A DNA stretch of 64,000 nucleotides, from positions 434,001 to 498,000 of the forward strand of contig KV918762.1 of NCBI GenBank assembly GCA_002049455.2, read 5' to 3'. The notes below the pieces were generated by a model. That model searched no databases and was not told the DNA's origin. It saw only the letters and a program-made list of their open reading frames with translations. Both the position numbers and the translations under genes were made by a program. Each line of letters starts with the position of its first letter. The first letter of the stretch is position 1. Shown piece after piece: positions 43,037-54,054 of this stretch. The stretch comes from Porphyra umbilicalis (taxonomy: Eukaryota > Rhodophyta > Bangiophyceae > Bangiales > Bangiaceae).

Positions 43037-46000
43037 TTGCGGAATAAAAAGGACGATCGAGGTTTCTTCTTCTGTCAGCTTGTCGACCAAGGGCAGGTGC
43101 CATGAAAAGGAGTCGCGGAGCACGGGCGAAAGAAATGTTCGGAGGGAGTTGCGCGCCTCTTGAGCGCGTCGGTGATGGTGTATCTGTCGTTGTCGCGCGC
43201 CACAAGCCACACGCACTGTGGACGTCGGCGAACAGTTTGGTCCATGTTCTTTGACGTGCGTCTCCCGTGCAGTCAGGGGTGCTGCTCATCGAATCGTGCG
43301 CGCCCAAGGAAGGTGTCGTGGCGTCGGTCGCGAGCTGTTGTCTCCGGCGCCTTCGATCGTGCCGAGGCATCGCGCCAGAGTCAGGCCCATACACTCCCCT
43401 CTTCTGCAAGGCAAGGTGGACAATTGCAATTCAAAGGCTGAGGGTGCGCTTCACCGACTTACGGATCGATTCTCAGTGCAAACAGCGGACATGAGTGGAC
43501 CTTGCAGCTGTGAATTCGTGTTGCCTTGGGCGAAGAACGTGGACAACGATCGGTCCGACCTGGAAAAGCCGCTTCAGCAGCGCTCGGGTGGCCATTTTGG
43601 GACGTTCGGTCCCAGAGAGAACCATGCGCCGCATCGTCATCGACGAACACCACCACCAGTTGTCGTTGCTGTCGGCCGCGGTACCGACACCGTCGTCGTC
43701 GTCGTCATCCGCCACCGGCACACCTTCTGGTGGCTACGGTTGGCCGTCACGTCGCGCGACTTCGATTGACAGTGCGCCAGGGGTCATTCCGTCGTCTCAG
43801 TGGTTGTGTCGGTGGCGGAACGTGGATTGGTATGCAGTCGTGGCGTGTGCACGGTGCTGACCCGTGCTGATCGTCACGGTGAAAGGGGGGCACGTCGTGA
43901 ACGTTGCATCCCGATGCGGCACGTGTTATGCGGCTGGCGTGCGTTTCAGCGGACCGCGTTTATTGGTGTAGACGTCGCCACCGCTAATGTGTTTCTGACG
44001 AATCTTGGTGCTGCTCCATGCTCGGTGACGTGGCTCCGTTATAGCAGTCGTGTCGCGCAATGGCGCCACGATGCGGCTACTGTGGCTCCGACGATGGTCC
44101 CCAAGGCGGCCACTTGTTCCTAGTGTGCCACAAGCGCGACTTTATTTGCCGCTACACTCTTCCAGATGACAATGTGTGTTCCTTGCAAGGTGCGTGCCGC
44201 AAGCCAGAGCACAGCGACATCAAATGTTCTGCTTGTCATGAGGACGGCCACAGATTCAACTCACAAGTGCCCCGCATCGGTAGGAAGCAGTTCAGGGCAA
44301 GCGGCAAGCTGAGACCGGAAGTTTGCAGATGATGGCTTTGCAGTCGTTACCGCATCGTGTTGCCGGGGGACGGTTCTGCTGGTACCGCTGCCTAGCTTGG
44401 CGACAACACGAATAAGCAGCCGCTTCTTGCACTTTGTTCCCTGTGTTCGAACCGCGCTTTTCGTGCTGGAGCCGCACAGCAAGCAAGGAGGAAAAACTAC
44501 CTCGACAGACGAGTGAGGAGGCGCAGCACGTGGCTGGCGAAGGATTCGCGTCACGCGTAGCACCCCCGCGGCTGCTCGTTGTCGATCACCAGCAGCCAAG
44601 TTGTCCAGTCCGGGTTCTCAATGGGCAGCAGCAGCCGAATAGCAGCGCGTCCCCGTCATGGGTGAGTGGCAGCTCCAGCAGCCGGCAAGCACTCCCCTGG
44701 ACGTTGGACAATAGACCAGCAGGAGAACCCCCGCAATGCCTGAAGCAGAGCAGCAGTAGCCCATGAACAGCACTCCCGCCGGCGCAGGATATCCGGCCTC
44801 CGCAGCCGACGGGAAGCACGCCCGCGCTGTGGAATTCGAGGACCACCTGCTGAACAGCGCCCCATCCCAGTAGCTCGACATCGACCACCTGCACCAAATG
44901 GGAAGCACGCCGCGGCCACTCGTTGAGCAGGAGCAGCCGACTGGCTGCACCCTAGTGCCTCACTTCGAGTCAACCCTGCCGCAGCACGTGGAGGAGCAGC
45001 CGCCGACGAGAAGCACATACCCGCGCATAGACGTCGAGCACAGCCGGCACATATTTTCATTAGCAGCGCAAGAGCAACAATGCACCGCTGCCGCACGTCA
45101 AGCAGAAGCTGTCGACGAGCAGCGACGCCCCGTTTTCGCCGTCGAGCACCGTCAGCCTCACAGCACCACTACCGCGTCTGTTGCACAATGGAGTCCACTG
45201 TCGCTGGTCGGCTGGCCTGACACCGAGCAGTACAAGCTGACCAGCGTCACTGCCCCGCATTTGCCCGTCACCCACCGCTCGACGAGCATAGGTCGTGCAT
45301 TGGGCGTGTCGCCGTGCATGCTAGACGGAAGGAAGTGCTTCATATTCGGTCTTCTTCTGGGGAAGCCGCAGCTTGACATTTTTTAAGATGGTAACGAGAA
45401 AAAGAAAAGACGGTGCGCAAGTCCACACATCCGTCTCCCCACTGTGTGCAGCCCTACAGTTCCTAAAGCGCTCCACACCCAGACGACTACCTCGTCGGTC
45501 ACTAAGAGGGCCAAGGAGGTGCTGCTGCCGTCAACAGCTGTCCGACCAAAAGGGCGCGCCATTGCGCGCGGCGTTGGGTCCTCCTCAAATCCCTCTTCCT
45601 TTCGGTGAACGACATATTGAGGTATTCGCTCGACATGAACACGACGTCGTCGCTCGGTTTTTCGGCGTGAGCAGGTCGAGCTAGGCGTCAGCGACGGAAG
45701 GATGTACGGCTGACCCCTAGCACGACGGTCACAGCAGCTTCGCGCTTACCGACGTTCGTCAACATACGTGCGGCATACCGCACGTACTCAGCGTGCATCA
45801 TCTGCCGTTGCCGCCCAGGACCTCTGACGTCCTGCATCACGGAAATTCTAGGATCAAAGCAAAGAGAGGAGCAGATAACACCCAGCGACAGGCACACAAG
45901 AACAGCAGCGATGCATCCATCGGGTCACAGCGGTGTCGTCACCTACTGACTCATGCAGGTGCACGACTGCTCATGATGCCCACTATTCTGTTCATGGCTG

Positions 46001-48105
46001 CTCCAGGTCCATCGTGGAAAGGAGATCATGAATAGATGCGCCAATGTACTCAAGTGAGCAACGACGGCTTGGGCGACGACAATGGGGGCAGGCGGCGCGA
46101 CAGAAGCAGAAGGTCGTCGTCGCTGAAGGCAATCAATCAGCAGGCAAGGAGACCAAGGCGGGCGCGGCCCGACTGCTGAGGAAGGGACAACGGAGGTGGT
46201 GACAATGGAGGGGACGGCGGGGACAATCTGCGCGGGGACGACGGCAGCGGCGGTGAGGGTGACGGTGACGTCGACGGAAACAGCGTCAGTCGGCCGGTCA
46301 GTTGTCGAACAATCAGGATCTCGATATTCACCAATGAGAAACCGCGCTGGCGCCAAGGGCCGTGTGTGTGGGCGTGGTTCGTCCCCGGGCGTGCCTCATT
46401 CGAAGCCCAGATTAACGTAGCCCCCCTGCAAATTGTCCTCGCACGACCGCAGCGATGGTGTGCCCGACCAAATCGATGGGAAAAGCACGATGACCATCGG
46501 TATGCCCGTGGTTTCGGCGGCGTGCATTGACGAAGTCGTACCAGTCTCGAACAAGTCCGTCGCCGTCGGCATGAAGCGGGAACAGAAATTTGCATGATCA
46601 GGAATGATTCGACTTGGGTGGGAAATCACTGTGGACACAGTGAGCTGCGCTGCAGTTCCACTGTTGGCGATCATTGGTGATGGAAGCCTGCACTCGAATT
46701 GCAGCGATTGCCCGCACCACAGTGAATAAAAACGAGGACGTGACGACAACTTGAGGCATTGTTACACTTCGATGTGTACGTGACGGCTTTGACTGAATGG
46801 AAGAGGCCGTTCAGATGCATTTGTCGGTTCAGTAGAAGCAGGGATCGCCAATTGCCATTCTCGTGCGCTGCCTGTGCCAACGACGAGGTGACCAGCGTGG
46901 TCATTGCGACGTTGTGCTTCACGCCGTGGCATGCAGGCAGCGGTCGTCTTGCACCGATCGAATGGATGGTGGGCGACTAACCGGTGCACTCTTCTGTCGA
47001 TCGAAAACAATCCGAGACCATGTGAAGAAATACATATCTCATTCGGAAACAAATAGTCAGGACATACATGTGTAGTTCGTTAAAGTGCTTGGACCCTCGT
47101 CTGCGTGTTGTGGGCGGCGTGCTTTCGCATCGCGTTCTGCACCTGTCACGGTGGAGGTGCAGCACGGGGAGCAACACAAGGGGTCTGCTGCTTCGCAGGT
47201 TGTGAGTCTGTTAGGCCGGGGGGCTCTGGTGGTCACCATGTCGGCAGCATCTTTGCGGTGGCAGGAAAGACGCCCGTCTTCACTGCTGATGTGTGAGAAT
47301 GCCCTTTACCGCTCCCGGATGCAGCCGATGCCAGCGAAACGAAGCACAGTCCAAAGGGCTTGGCGAGCATCCGAACAGCTGCCGAGTCGTCAGTGCATCG
47401 GGTGCGCTGGTCATCTTCAGCCCAGAATCCATTCAGCAGTGCTTGGATGCAGAGGTTTTGTGGACACGGCGGCCACGTGCGGCAGGTGTGAACAAGTGCC
47501 GTGCGTCTTCTTTAGAGAAATGAAATAATCGCAGTCTGATCCGCAGATCAGAAGCTGACATCAGCGCATCAGAATCACTTTCTCGTCTGCCGGTGATATT
47601 GCATGAAGATAGTTCATGTAATTGTACTTGTCGAGTACGAAGGTCGATCGTTGCCGCCAAAACATGGACGTTCCGGCTCTTGCTCCGTTGATTCGTGTGT
47701 GTGATGGCGCCACGACAAGGAGCAGCTGCTGTCGCCCGTTCCAGCACTCCCCGTTCTCGTCGCCCGACGTCCTCGTCGCCCCACAACCTGCAGGTGCCAG
47801 CTGGAGCGGTATGCGCAGAGCCTCGTTCTGCTGAGGTTGCGCAGTCGCTACTGTGCTGCCGTCAGTGACGTTCGCAGCTGCTCGAGCCCTTGTTGCTATT
47901 GTCCCCCATCCCTCCTTTCCCTCATCCCCACTTCCCGTCTCCCCTGTACGACGCGGGTGAATCCTCTCCATGCTGTCGTCGCGTGCTGTCGCCGGCGTTG
48001 CGAACAGGTGTCGCCACGCAGACCAATCGCATACCAGTCGTCGTGGTTGCTCCTTGTGCCTTCTCGCCTCCGTCGTCGCTGTTGGCGTCCCCGTTCTCCG
48101 TCGCC
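43037..48105. other. Long spacer, mostly unrecognised
   Basis: Five kilobases in which only the small Cys-rich frame at 44060 stands out. From 44600 to 45180 the plus strand repeats variants of GAGCAGCAGCCG and GGGAAGCACGCCCGCGC with irregular spacing, an old degenerate repeat. Frames elsewhere are short, overlapping and low in information. The sequence around 46400-47500 has a more even composition but shows no domain I recognise. Confidence 0.4.
44060..44332 (+). CDS. Small Cys/His-rich hypothetical protein
   Basis: A 90-residue frame from ATG 44060. It begins MAPRCGYCGSDDGPQGGHLF and has about ten Cys in pairs or singles, ending with a C-S-A-C-x4-H cluster (KCSACHEDGHRF). The spacing suggests a two-zinc fold but fits no family I can name. 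It could be a complete small protein or the first exon of a longer one; GT and AG dinucleotides are too common here to decide. Confidence 0.35.
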   Translation: MAPRCGYCGSDDGPQGGHLFLVCHKRDFICRYTLPDDNVCSLQGACRKPEHSDIKCSACHEDGHRFNSQVPRIGRKQFRASGKLRPEVCR

Positions 48106-48936
48106 ATGGCGGCACCTGCCCCACCACCGCCGCCGCCACCGCCACCCCCGGGGCCCAGCTGCCCTTCCTGTCCCCCCTCACAGCCCGTGGAGCTTTGGTG
48201 GTCGGCGCCCGATCAGAAGAGCGTATACAGGTGCCGACGGTGCTCCATGGACTTTTCTGGCAACAAGAACTGGGAGCAACACCTGTCCGGCCGGCCGCGC
48301 CTCAAGCGCTGTGCTGTGCTTGCTGACGGACCTCCGCCTGCCGCTAGCGGCGCCGACGGCCGCTGGGTCTGCCCGCTGTGCATCACTTAGTGCGGCACGC
48401 CGCTCATGCTGCTGTCGCACGTCGAGGGCTCCACCCATATGAAGAATCTAAGGCACCACGTCCAGCGGCGGCAGTTCGACGCCATTGACCAAGTGGCACC
48501 GCGGCTGCGTGCCGCTCATGTACTAGCGCTCGCGCAGCGCCAGGACGTCAGTCGTTTTGCAGCGGCCATTGAAGGAGCGGTGAAGGCGGGTCAGCTTCCC
48601 GGAGAGCCCGACGAGGAGCTCCAAGCCCGAGTGGCGCGCCGTACGACTGGTGGCGGCTCGACCAACGGGGGCCGTGCCGCGGTCGGCAGCGGCCGCGGGC
48701 CGTCCGGTGAAGCCGGGCATAGTCGAGGCAATCGGAGCAGGGGTGGCCACCTGCAGGTAGGTGGCGCAACGACAACAGCAAAGCCCGTAGCGGCTACGGG
48801 GACGACGGTGGTGGGCCTTCCGGCGGTGGCAGTCACGGGCGAGGCGGCGGGGCGGTTTACTTCCACGCCGGCAGTTGTTACGGCGGCGGCGGTGGCGGGC
48901 CGTGCAGCGGTGCTAACCTTGCGGGAGGCAGCTTGA
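48106..48936 (+). pseudogene. Pro-rich protein with two U1-type C2H2 zinc fingers, broken
   Basis: ATG at 48106 in a strong Kozak setting (TCGCCATGGC). A poly-Pro run precedes finger 1 (YRCRRCSMDFSGNKNWEQHL): Cys43-x2-Cys46-x12-His59, but Arg65 stands where the second His should be, one transition away (CGC for CAC). Finger 2 has Cys89-x2-Cys92-x12-His105-x5-His111, correct U1/matrin spacing, but a TAG at 48388-48390 (codon 95) lies inside it. The same frame continues past the stop with helical and then Ala/Gly-rich sequence to 48936. U1-type fingers bind double-stranded RNA or nucleic-acid structures, and the usual role is in RNA processing. Two lesions in the fingers suggest a dead gene. 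A read-through TAG is possible but less likely. Confidence 0.6.
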
Positions 48937-49266
48937 AGGACGACGCGACTTCTCCTTGTGCCTACGGCGGAGGTGGTGGCGGACCGTCCGGCGGTGCTCC
49001 ACGTCCACGTGAAGGAAACAGGTGAGACGAAGAAGAGCACCGACCGAGCGCCTGCGGCACAAGCGGTGGCGCATCGGCTGATCGTGTTCTTGACGGACGT
49101 GGCGGCAGAAATTGGGAAGACGCGGGGCGCCACCCCGCAAGTGGCTACGGCGGTGGCAGTGAGGGGTCGTCTCGTGGTTATTACCACGGCAGCGTAGGCA
49201 ACAGCTGAAACGACGCTTTGAGGGCCGCAGATGGCTACGGCGGGAGCGGTGCCGGGCCGTCCCCTG
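48937..49266. other. Gly-codon-rich spacer before the tandem array
   Basis: Repeats variants of TACGGCGG and GGCGGTGGC. One plus-strand register from about 48790 to 49025 gives Gly/Ser-rich sequence continuing the composition of the zinc-finger gene's end, and it stops at CAGGTGAG, a possible splice donor. No acceptor or downstream exon is evident. Confidence 0.35.
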
Positions 49267-50895
49267 CAGCGGGTGCTTCTCTGCCTTTGTTTGGGGTGGT
49301 GTCTGTGGCTGTTGCTGCCGTGCTCGTGCTCAAGTATCTGCTGCTTCATTGGCGGTTGCACACGCTCGTGCTCAGGCACCGGCTGCGGGTGCTTTCTGTC
49401 TTTTTTTGGGGTGGTTTTTGCGGCTGTTTCTGCCGTGGTCGTGCTCGTGTATCTGCTGCTTCATGGGCGGTTGTACGTGGTCGTGCTCGGGCACTGGCTG
49501 CGGATGCTTTCTGTCTTTATTTCGGGTGGTTCTTGCGGCTGTTTCTGTCGTGCTTGTGGTTGTGCATCAGCTGTTTCATTGGCACTTTCACGTTCTGGTG
49601 CTCAGGCGCCTACTGCGGGTGTTTCTCAGCCCTTGTTTTTGGTGGTGTTTGCGGCTGTTGCTGCCGTGCTCGTGCTCGTGTATCTGCTGCTTCATGGGCG
49701 GTTGCTTGTGGTCGTGCTTGGGCACCCGGTGCAGGTTTTCCTTTGCATTTGTTTGGGGTGGTGTTTGCAGCTGTTTCTGCCGTGCTCGTGATAATGTAAC
49801 TGCGGCCTCGTGGGCGGTTGCAGGTGCTCGTGCTCAGGCACCGGCTGCGAGTGCTTTCTGTTTTCATTTGGGGTGTTTTCTGTGGCTGCTGCTGCCGTCG
49901 TCGTGCTCGCGCATCTGCTGCTTCATGGGCGGTTATACGTGGTCGTGCTCGGGCACATGCTACGGCTATTTCTCTGCCTTTGTTTGGGGTGGAGTGTTTG
50001 CAGCTGTTCCTGCCGTGGTCGTGCTCGTGTCTTTGCTGCTTCATGCGCGTTTGCACATGCTCGTGCTCGGGCACCTGGTGCAGGTATTTGTCGTCCTTTG
50101 TTTGAGGTCGTTTTTGCGGCTGTTGCTGCCGTGCTCGTGCTCGTGCATGTGCTGTTTCATGGGCGGTTTCACGTGCTGGTGCTCAGGCAGCGGCTGCGGG
50201 TGCCTTCGGTCTTCATTTGCGGTGATTTTTGCAGCTCTTTCTGCCGTGGTAGTGCTTGGGTATCTGGTGCTTCGTGGGCAGTTGCACGTGCCGGTGCTGA
50301 GGCACCGGCTGCGGGTGCTTTCTGTCCTTATTTGGTGTGGGTTTTGCGGCTGTTTCTGCTGTGGTCGTGCTCGTGTATCTGCTGCTTCATGGGCGTTCGC
50401 ACGTGCTTGTGCTCGGGCACCGGCTGCGGGTGTTTCTCTGCCTTTGTCTGAGGTGGTTTTTGCGGCTATTTCTGCCGCGCTCGAGCTCGTGTATCTGCTG
50501 CTTCATGGCCGGTTTCACATTCTCATGCTCGAGCACCGGCTGCGGGTGCTTTCTGTCATTATTTGGGGTGGTTCTTGCGGCTCTTTCTGCCGTGGTCGTG
50601 CTTGTGTATCTGCTGCTTCGTGGGCGGTTGCACGTGCTCGTGCTCAGGCACCGGCTGCGGGTGGTTTCTGTCTTTATTTGGGGTGGTTTTTGCGGCTGTT
50701 TCTGCCGTGGTCGTGCTCGTGTATCTGCTGCTTCATGGGCGGTTGCACGTGCTCGTGCTCGGGCTCCGGCTGCAGGTGTTTCTCTGCCTTTGTTTGAGGT
50801 GGTTTTTGCGGCTGTTTCTGCCGTGCTCTTGCTCGCTCATCCGCTGCTTTATGAGTGGTTGCACGCGCTCGTGCTCGGGCACCGGCCGCTTGTGT
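49267..50895. repeat. 115-116-bp tandem array, about 14 units
   Basis: CTGCTTCATGGGCGGTT and close variants recur near 49341, 49456, 49571, 49687, 49802, 49918, 50036, 50152, 50267, 50382, 50498, 50614, 50728 and 50842, so the unit is 115-116 bp. Each contains TTTGGGGTGGTTTTTGCGGC, then TGCCGTGGTCGTGCTCGTGT. Units differ by roughly 5-20%, with no obvious higher-order order. Since the unit length is not a multiple of three, a frame passing through rotates register at each unit. The long plus-strand frames here exist only because the unit lacks stops in every register. Confidence 0.92.
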
Positions 50896-51903
50896 TCCTT
50901 CGCAGTCCTAAGGTCAGATTTTGCGGCTGGTGCGTTCGTTCGCGTGCTGCTGTTCCGAATGGTTCTGGCGTTGCTGCAGGCTCTTTCACACGGGGTTTTT
51001 GTGGTGTTTCTTGAGCAGCGGTGTTCCTGTTCTCGCATCCGCTGCTTCTGGCCGTGTTCGACCAGGCGACGTCCCGACGAACCACAGAAATGCGGTTCCT
51101 ACTTTGTTTACCTTCTCAGCCGGAATTGTTCATGACTCGAAAGCGTGGACGTGGTGTTCTGAAGGCTCCAAGAAAGAACGGTCAGGGCATTGAACTCTCT
51201 GTCTCTCTCAGGTTTTTTCATGGAATTTGTCTGCCAGTGCGACGACTAAATCGAGGGAAACAGCGTCATGTAGACCGAGTGTAAGTGTTTTCTGTGGGCG
51301 TGTGTGATTGGCTGGCTTCTTCTCCATGCGCTCACTCGCAGTCGGGCCGTCCGGTAAGCAACTTATTGGACGTTGTCGGCTGGACGTCGTTCCTCAGATC
51401 ACGCAAGGCGGGCGGTGGCATTGTCAGCACCCCCAGATAGTCCACTGGCTGCGTGCCGTGGACATCGGCGTGCATCGGTGTTGCCTTGCCGTGGCAGCCG
51501 GCTGGGGAGACCCCGCCTGACTGTCGTCATGAGCCGTTAAACATGCTCCCCGGCCCCGCTCCTGCTGCCATATGCCGCCTGGGCTTCCACCCCCTTCCGT
51601 CCCTGCCATCACCGGGCGACGCCACCCACAGCAGCGCTATCAGTAGGTGTACCTGCTCTCCCCCTTGCTCTGACCGTTGTGCTCGCCGGCTGGCCGCTCA
51701 GCGTTGTTCGTCGCATCGCGGCTCGCTCCAATTCTTGTGGGACGGCTCCTGTTCCGGTCTCTTCTGGAGACCCCCGCACGGCTTTCGTAGCCCTTGTTTG
51801 CGAGGCGCCTTCGCCATCTGGTTCTGACCAAACTCTGATCAGCTGTGTTGTCGCTGGTCCACATCAGCCGCTGTTCCTCGACGTGCGCCCCGGTGTTGCA
51901 TCC
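50896..51903. other. Spacer after the 115-bp array
   Basis: No firm gene. The register of the next frame is open from about 51520 but has no ATG before 51904, so an upstream exon or alternative start within this stretch is possible. A short frame at 51308-51520 shows no domain. Confidence 0.35.
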
Positions 51904-52971
51904 ATGCCTGAGCAGTCCGTTGTGCAAGACAACACCCCGCTCGACATTGCCACAGCTGCAGGACGTGGAGGACGACTGCTGATTCGTGTCGTGCCGCGCT
52001 CCTACGACGAAGAAGCCATAGCGTCGGCTGCTGGGGACATCATCCTGCACGCGTCGGGGCACTGGGCAGCTGTGGGAGACGGTAACGGGCGCTTCTTGTC
52101 AGCCGACACGTGTGCTGGTGGTTGGCGTGTTCGCCTCGCATGGGTTGGTGGTACGTCGCCGCTGGACGACCTGCGGACGTTCACCATATTCTTGGGCATG
52201 CCGAACGCAGATGTTCCATCAAAACTTGATGCGGCGGATGCGGCAGCAAAGGCGTCCGCCGCGGCTCAGCAGATGGCAGCGGACACGGCTACAGAGCAAG
52301 AGCCAAGATTGAGTATCCAGGTGACGGCGCCGACAACGCGTCGTCTGGGGCACGGTGCACATGCCGCTGTCCGTCCTGGCGCGCCTGGTACAACTGCGGC
52401 CGCGATACGGCGGCAGTCGCGGCCACTGCCCATCGACTACATCACGCCCGAGACCTCCACTGGCTCCTTGAACGCCACATCCAGGAGCAGCCGCCGCGAC
52501 GCGAGGTGTCCTCTTTTCCATGTCAATTGCCGCACGTTTGGGGCTTTGGTCGTCCACTCGAACACGGGTCACAGTGGCGTTGTGATTACCTTTTCCCGAG
52601 CCCGAGCTGTACGGGCGACCTCATCGCCTGCCGTCGCAAGGTCCTCTGCAGCTGTTCGTCTCCCCGCTGTTGTGGAGGCCGACGTTGACCACTACATCGC
52701 GCTCGTCAAGTGGTTGCCGCGAGCTTCAGATGTGGATGTGCGGCCGAGCACCGAGCGCGACGTCGGGAACGACTCGGACTCGTCAACCTTTGACGAGGTT
52801 CTTTGCGTCGGGCGGCTCTTTTCCGCGTACGCGCGGTCGGCTGGAGGTATGTTGGTGAACAGTGACGACGGTGGGAGAGGACTTCTATTTGGGCGGGTAG
52901 GAGGTGGATTGCGTGCTCTTCAGAGCATCGCTCACTCTTCCTTTCTTGACGTTGCAAGAGCAGGCTCCTGA
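51904..52971 (+). CDS. Hypothetical protein with a His-Trp/Asp protease-like motif
   Basis: 355 residues from ATG 51904, start MPEQSVVQDNTPLDIATAAG. The frame is open about 380 bp further upstream without another ATG. Near residue 50 lies SGHWAAVGDGNGRFLSADT, a His-Trp followed after about 15 residues by Asp. This is the arrangement seen around the catalytic His and Asp/Asn of papain-fold proteases (Ulp1/C48, Josephin). A matching Cys is not obvious, so this is a resemblance only. A DAADAAAKASAAAQQMA helix and a Ser/Arg-rich linker follow, with an acidic C-terminal region (NDSDSSTFDE). No family assigned. It may be a host gene or part of a decayed transposon; KDZ and CACTA elements sometimes carry Ulp1 domains. 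Confidence 0.4.
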   Translation: MPEQSVVQDNTPLDIATAAGRGGRLLIRVVPRSYDEEAIASAAGDIILHASGHWAAVGDGNGRFLSADTCAGGWRVRLAWVGGTSPLDDLRTFTIFLGMPNADVPSKLDAADAAAKASAAAQQMAADTATEQEPRLSIQVTAPTTRRLGHGAHAAVRPGAPGTTAAAIRRQSRPLPIDYITPETSTGSLNATSRSSRRDARCPLFHVNCRTFGALVVHSNTGHSGVVITFSRARAVRATSSPAVARSSAAVRLPAVVEADVDHYIALVKWLPRASDVDVRPSTERDVGNDSDSSTFDEVLCVGRLFSAYARSAGGMLVNSDDGGRGLLFGRVGGGLRALQSIAHSSFLDVARAGS

Positions 52972-53586
52972 CTTTGTCCTGTGCGGCTTTGACTGGTGCA
53001 CGGACGTGCCGCCCGTCGCCGCTGGCTGGCATTTCGACTGTCTTTGTTTTCCAGTACAGTGCCATATGTTCCTGTTGAGGCCGCTGTGAGTGATACTGTA
53101 GAACGAGATGGCGTTCTGGACGACCTGTACGTTGGACTGTAGGCCGATCTACTGCTCGCCGAGCATGCTGGAGCAGCGGATGCCTGGGGACGTCCCGCAG
53201 CTCTGCCACTGCAACGGCACCCTTGCCGCTGCAAGAGCGCATCTTGCCGCCAATTCCCTACTAACATCCACGGTCCGTCGCGCGTGTTGTATTGTGGCCT
53301 GTTCTTCTGTGACCGCCTGCCCATTTGTGCTGAGCAACTGTATGCTGCCGACAGCAGTTCTTTGGCGCTGAACATGGAGCGACGACCAGTCTCCTCACTT
53401 GCGACTCCACTGGTACCACATCATATCGCTGCCGCGGCGTCCAGAAGCAGGCCAGAGTTTCCCTCTGCCTGTGCCCCAGCCCGTGCGGGGGGCTTTCCGG
53501 TACGTGCGGCCGGAACCTGTGCACCGAGTCGCCGGACGAAGACCCCGCCTTGACGGCCCTACTACCACACCAACAGCCTCAGGCGG
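52972..53586. other. Gap between two hypothetical frames
   Basis: 615 bp with short frames only. Registers change repeatedly (a Cys/Leu segment near 53290, an Arg/Pro segment near 53410-53590), which could be a decayed coding sequence joining the neighbouring frames or could contain introns. I cannot resolve it. Confidence 0.35.
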
Positions 53587-54054
53587 ATGCGGCTGACGCA
53601 CTTGCCTGCACCTGACTTGTCGGCCGACTCGGTGGCCAAAATGAAAGAAAGCTGGTTGACTGCCATGGACGCTGCTCGCATGACTCCTCTACCACTGCCA
53701 CCGGCGGACGTGCTTTTTATGGGCATGTGGACCGGATTTGTCCAAGCCGCACCACCTTGGGGCGACCGCGGGTCTGCGGATTTGTTCATTACCATTGTTG
53801 CTACTCGTGCCACAGCGCTGACACGTGCTGGCCTGCTGCCTCAATTGGTTGCTCATGTAGGCATTTTGGTGCAGCAAGGGCTCGTCGACGCCGGAACGGC
53901 GGCGCAAGCTGTTGGCGTCCTGACAGGTGCTCGAGCGACACAGTCGCGACTACATCCTGTGGAGGCCGTGACTGTTGCTGCTGCTGGCCTCACCGGCGCA
54001 GCGGCAGATGTTGCGAATGACCCGATTGTTCTCGACGTGTTGCGGCAGCGATAG
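53587..54054 (+). CDS. Hypothetical Ala-rich helical protein, 155 residues
   Basis: Open from ATG 53587, start MRLTHLPAPDLSADSVAKMK, to TAG at 54052. Almost entirely predicted helix with Ala/Val/Leu repeats (VGILVQQGLVDAGTAAQAVGV, VTVAAAGLTGAAADVAND). No domain recognised. It may be the C-terminal part of the gene starting at 51904, given shared strand and composition, with a degraded or intron-containing gap between. Confidence 0.35.
   Translation: MRLTHLPAPDLSADSVAKMKESWLTAMDAARMTPLPLPPADVLFMGMWTGFVQAAPPWGDRGSADLFITIVATRATALTRAGLLPQLVAHVGILVQQGLVDAGTAAQAVGVLTGARATQSRLHPVEAVTVAAAGLTGAAADVANDPIVLDVLRQR

Noticed and set aside
48740-48790. A 22-bp intron (GTAGGT ... ACAACAG) in the zinc-finger gene
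   Set aside because: Far too short for a normal spliceosomal intron, and removing it leads directly to a stop.
49349-50797. A 480-codon Cys/Leu-rich frame resembling a membrane protein
   Set aside because: It rotates register through 115-bp tandem units. The apparent transmembrane-like repeats are the same DNA read in three registers.
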